From positions 124,001 to 188,000 of the forward strand of contig DFMO01000008.1 of NCBI GenBank assembly GCA_002375695.1: a stretch of DNA of 64,000 bases. Direction: 5' to 3'. Of the stretch, positions 63,314 through 64,000 are shown one piece after another. The first letter of the stretch is position 1; each line of letters starts with the position of its first letter. The DNA comes from Flavobacteriaceae bacterium UBA3591. Lineage in GTDB: Bacteria > Bacteroidota > Bacteroidia > Flavobacteriales > Flavobacteriaceae. The notes under the pieces were generated by a model. The model saw only the letters and a list, made by a program, of their open reading frames with translations, searched no databases and had not been told where the DNA came from. The position numbers and the translations under genes are program-made.

Positions 63314-63688
63314 AATTTACAAGAATTGCTACGAAGTTAAAAAATACCCCATAATGTACCCCAAAAAGTGATAAAGATTTTTAAAAGGCTTGTTAGTGCA
63401 ATGACAGGTTTAAAGAAAAAATTAATGGTCTTTATTTTCACAAATACATCAAACTCCTTTTATCGAAAAAAATTGAGAAGCATATCCATCATTCAATAAT
63501 TTTGATATATTTGGAGCAAGGCATTACCGCCAAAACTCTCCCCGCTAATTTCAAACCCGTGTGTAGGCTACGGTCCGTACACGGGTTTGGAATACTATTG
63601 GTTTTATAAATGTATGATAACGATGATAAAATTATTGTGTTCATTAAGTGGTTGATAATAGTCATATAAAATTTTTAAGGTATAATAG
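63314..63688. other. 375-base intergenic region with a large hairpin
   Basis: No gene found. It separates divergent upp and 5'-nucleotidase. It contains one strong inverted repeat (63550-63592) described separately and otherwise AT-rich sequence. A GC-richer block at about 63521-63590 stands out from the surroundings. No exact TAnnTTTG promoter was seen. Confidence 0.6.
63550..63592. repeat. Inverted repeat/hairpin of unknown role
   Basis: Arms TTCAAACCCGTGT (63550-63562) and ACACGGGTTTGGAA (63579-63592), pairing over 13 bp with one extra G in the right arm. The 16-base loop itself holds two short palindromes (GTAGGCTAC and ACGGTCCGT). No T-run follows on either strand, so it is not a typical terminator. 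Confidence 0.75.
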
Positions 63689-64000
63689 ATGCCAGTAGAC
63701 TTTTCAAAAATATTAGTGGTTGGTGTTTCTTCGAGAGCACTTTTCAATCTTGAAGAAGAAGAGCAAATTTTTAGAGAACAGAATATTCGTGGGTTTCGGA
63801 AGTACCAATTAGCTAATGAAGACAAGCTACTCGAAAAAGGAACGGCATTTCCTTTGGTTGAAGCATTACTAAAACTCAATACACACGTTGAAAAACCAAT
63901 CGTTGAAGTGGTTGTAATGTCAAGAAACAGCCCTGAAACAGGAGTAAGAGTTTTAAAGGCAATCGAACATTACAAACTTCCAATTACAAGATGGGCATTT
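63689..64000 (+). CDS. Cytosolic 5'-nucleotidase (NT5C1-like), 3' end cut by window
   Basis: ATG at 63689 opens a frame still open at the window end (104 residues). The visible sequence KILVVGVSSRALFNLEEEEQ, YQLANEDKLLEKGTAFPLVEAL and VEVVVMSRNSPETGVRVLKA follows the N-terminal pattern of the eukaryote-type cytosolic 5'-nucleotidase 1 (NT5C1) family, which dephosphorylates AMP and related nucleotides. The bacterial form is common but not universal. The remaining ~200 residues lie beyond the window, so activity cannot be judged. Confidence 0.75.
   Translation, partial: MPVDFSKILVVGVSSRALFNLEEEEQIFREQNIRGFRKYQLANEDKLLEKGTAFPLVEALLKLNTHVEKPIVEVVVMSRNSPETGVRVLKAIEHYKLPITRWAF

Noticed and set aside
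63604..63879. 91-residue minus-strand open frame
   Set aside because: Antisense to the 5'-nucleotidase, which fits its family on the plus strand.

Overview
The window looks like chromosomal DNA of a marine-type Flavobacteriaceae bacterium (phylum Bacteroidota). Support from the sequence: low GC; promoters of the Bacteroidota form TTG-N20-TAnnTTTG; weak Shine-Dalgarno sites with frequent TTG starts; two proteins with C-terminal type IX secretion sorting domains; many lipoproteins; a menaquinone gene set; a bacillithiol deacetylase; and the Bacteroidota gene order parA-parB-DUF5683-dapB-lepB. I cannot name the genus. Nearly all of the window is ordinary core genome. There is one tRNA (His), no rRNA, no insertion sequence, no prophage and no CRISPR array.

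Layout. 1-8.7 kb: a truncated FMN-binding glutamate-synthase-like gene, a PcrA/UvrD helicase, a YrdC/YciO protein, a TerB-like protein, an OmpA lipoprotein, a glycosyltransferase, and an orphan HsdR_N nuclease-like protein divergent from holA. 8.8-13.8 kb: a same-strand run with menA, menC and menE, interleaved with a metallo-hydrolase and a CPBP protease. 13.8-20.9 kb: an acyl-CoA carboxylase carboxyltransferase, the ABC-F protein EttA, and hutI-hutG. 21-23 kb: a Cys/Met-metabolism PLP enzyme, bshB1 and tRNA-His. 23.3-31 kb: an M28 peptidase, a metallo-beta-lactamase/rhodanese protein, a secreted DUF4397 protein, small stress-type proteins, and Sir2 coupled to a helical protein of unknown role. 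30.7-41.2 kb: TrmH, RdgB, a DEAD-box helicase with a structured leader, secreted and lipoprotein genes, an aldehyde dehydrogenase and two short-chain dehydrogenases. 41.4-46 kb: the parAB-DUF5683-dapB-lepB cluster.

47.5-53.0 kb holds the most unusual gene: a single 1838-residue protein joining two alpha/beta-hydrolase domains with complete Ser-Asp-His triads, an unassigned middle domain, a CHAT caspase-like protease domain with its His-Cys dyad, helical repeats and a lysine-rich tail. It stands alone, without signal peptide or partner genes, and is my best candidate for an undescribed (possibly conflict or cell-death) system. Directly downstream, 53.1-56.6 kb is a three-gene propionyl-CoA-type carboxylase operon.

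56.6-64 kb: TauE/SafE permease, exonuclease III, patatin, a Crp/Fnr regulator, a cytochrome c lipoprotein, a TPMT-like thiol methyltransferase, a second metallo-beta-lactamase/rhodanese protein, upp, and a truncated 5'-nucleotidase. Several of these suggest sulfide/persulfide handling. A 375-base gap before the last gene contains a strong hairpin that is not a typical terminator.
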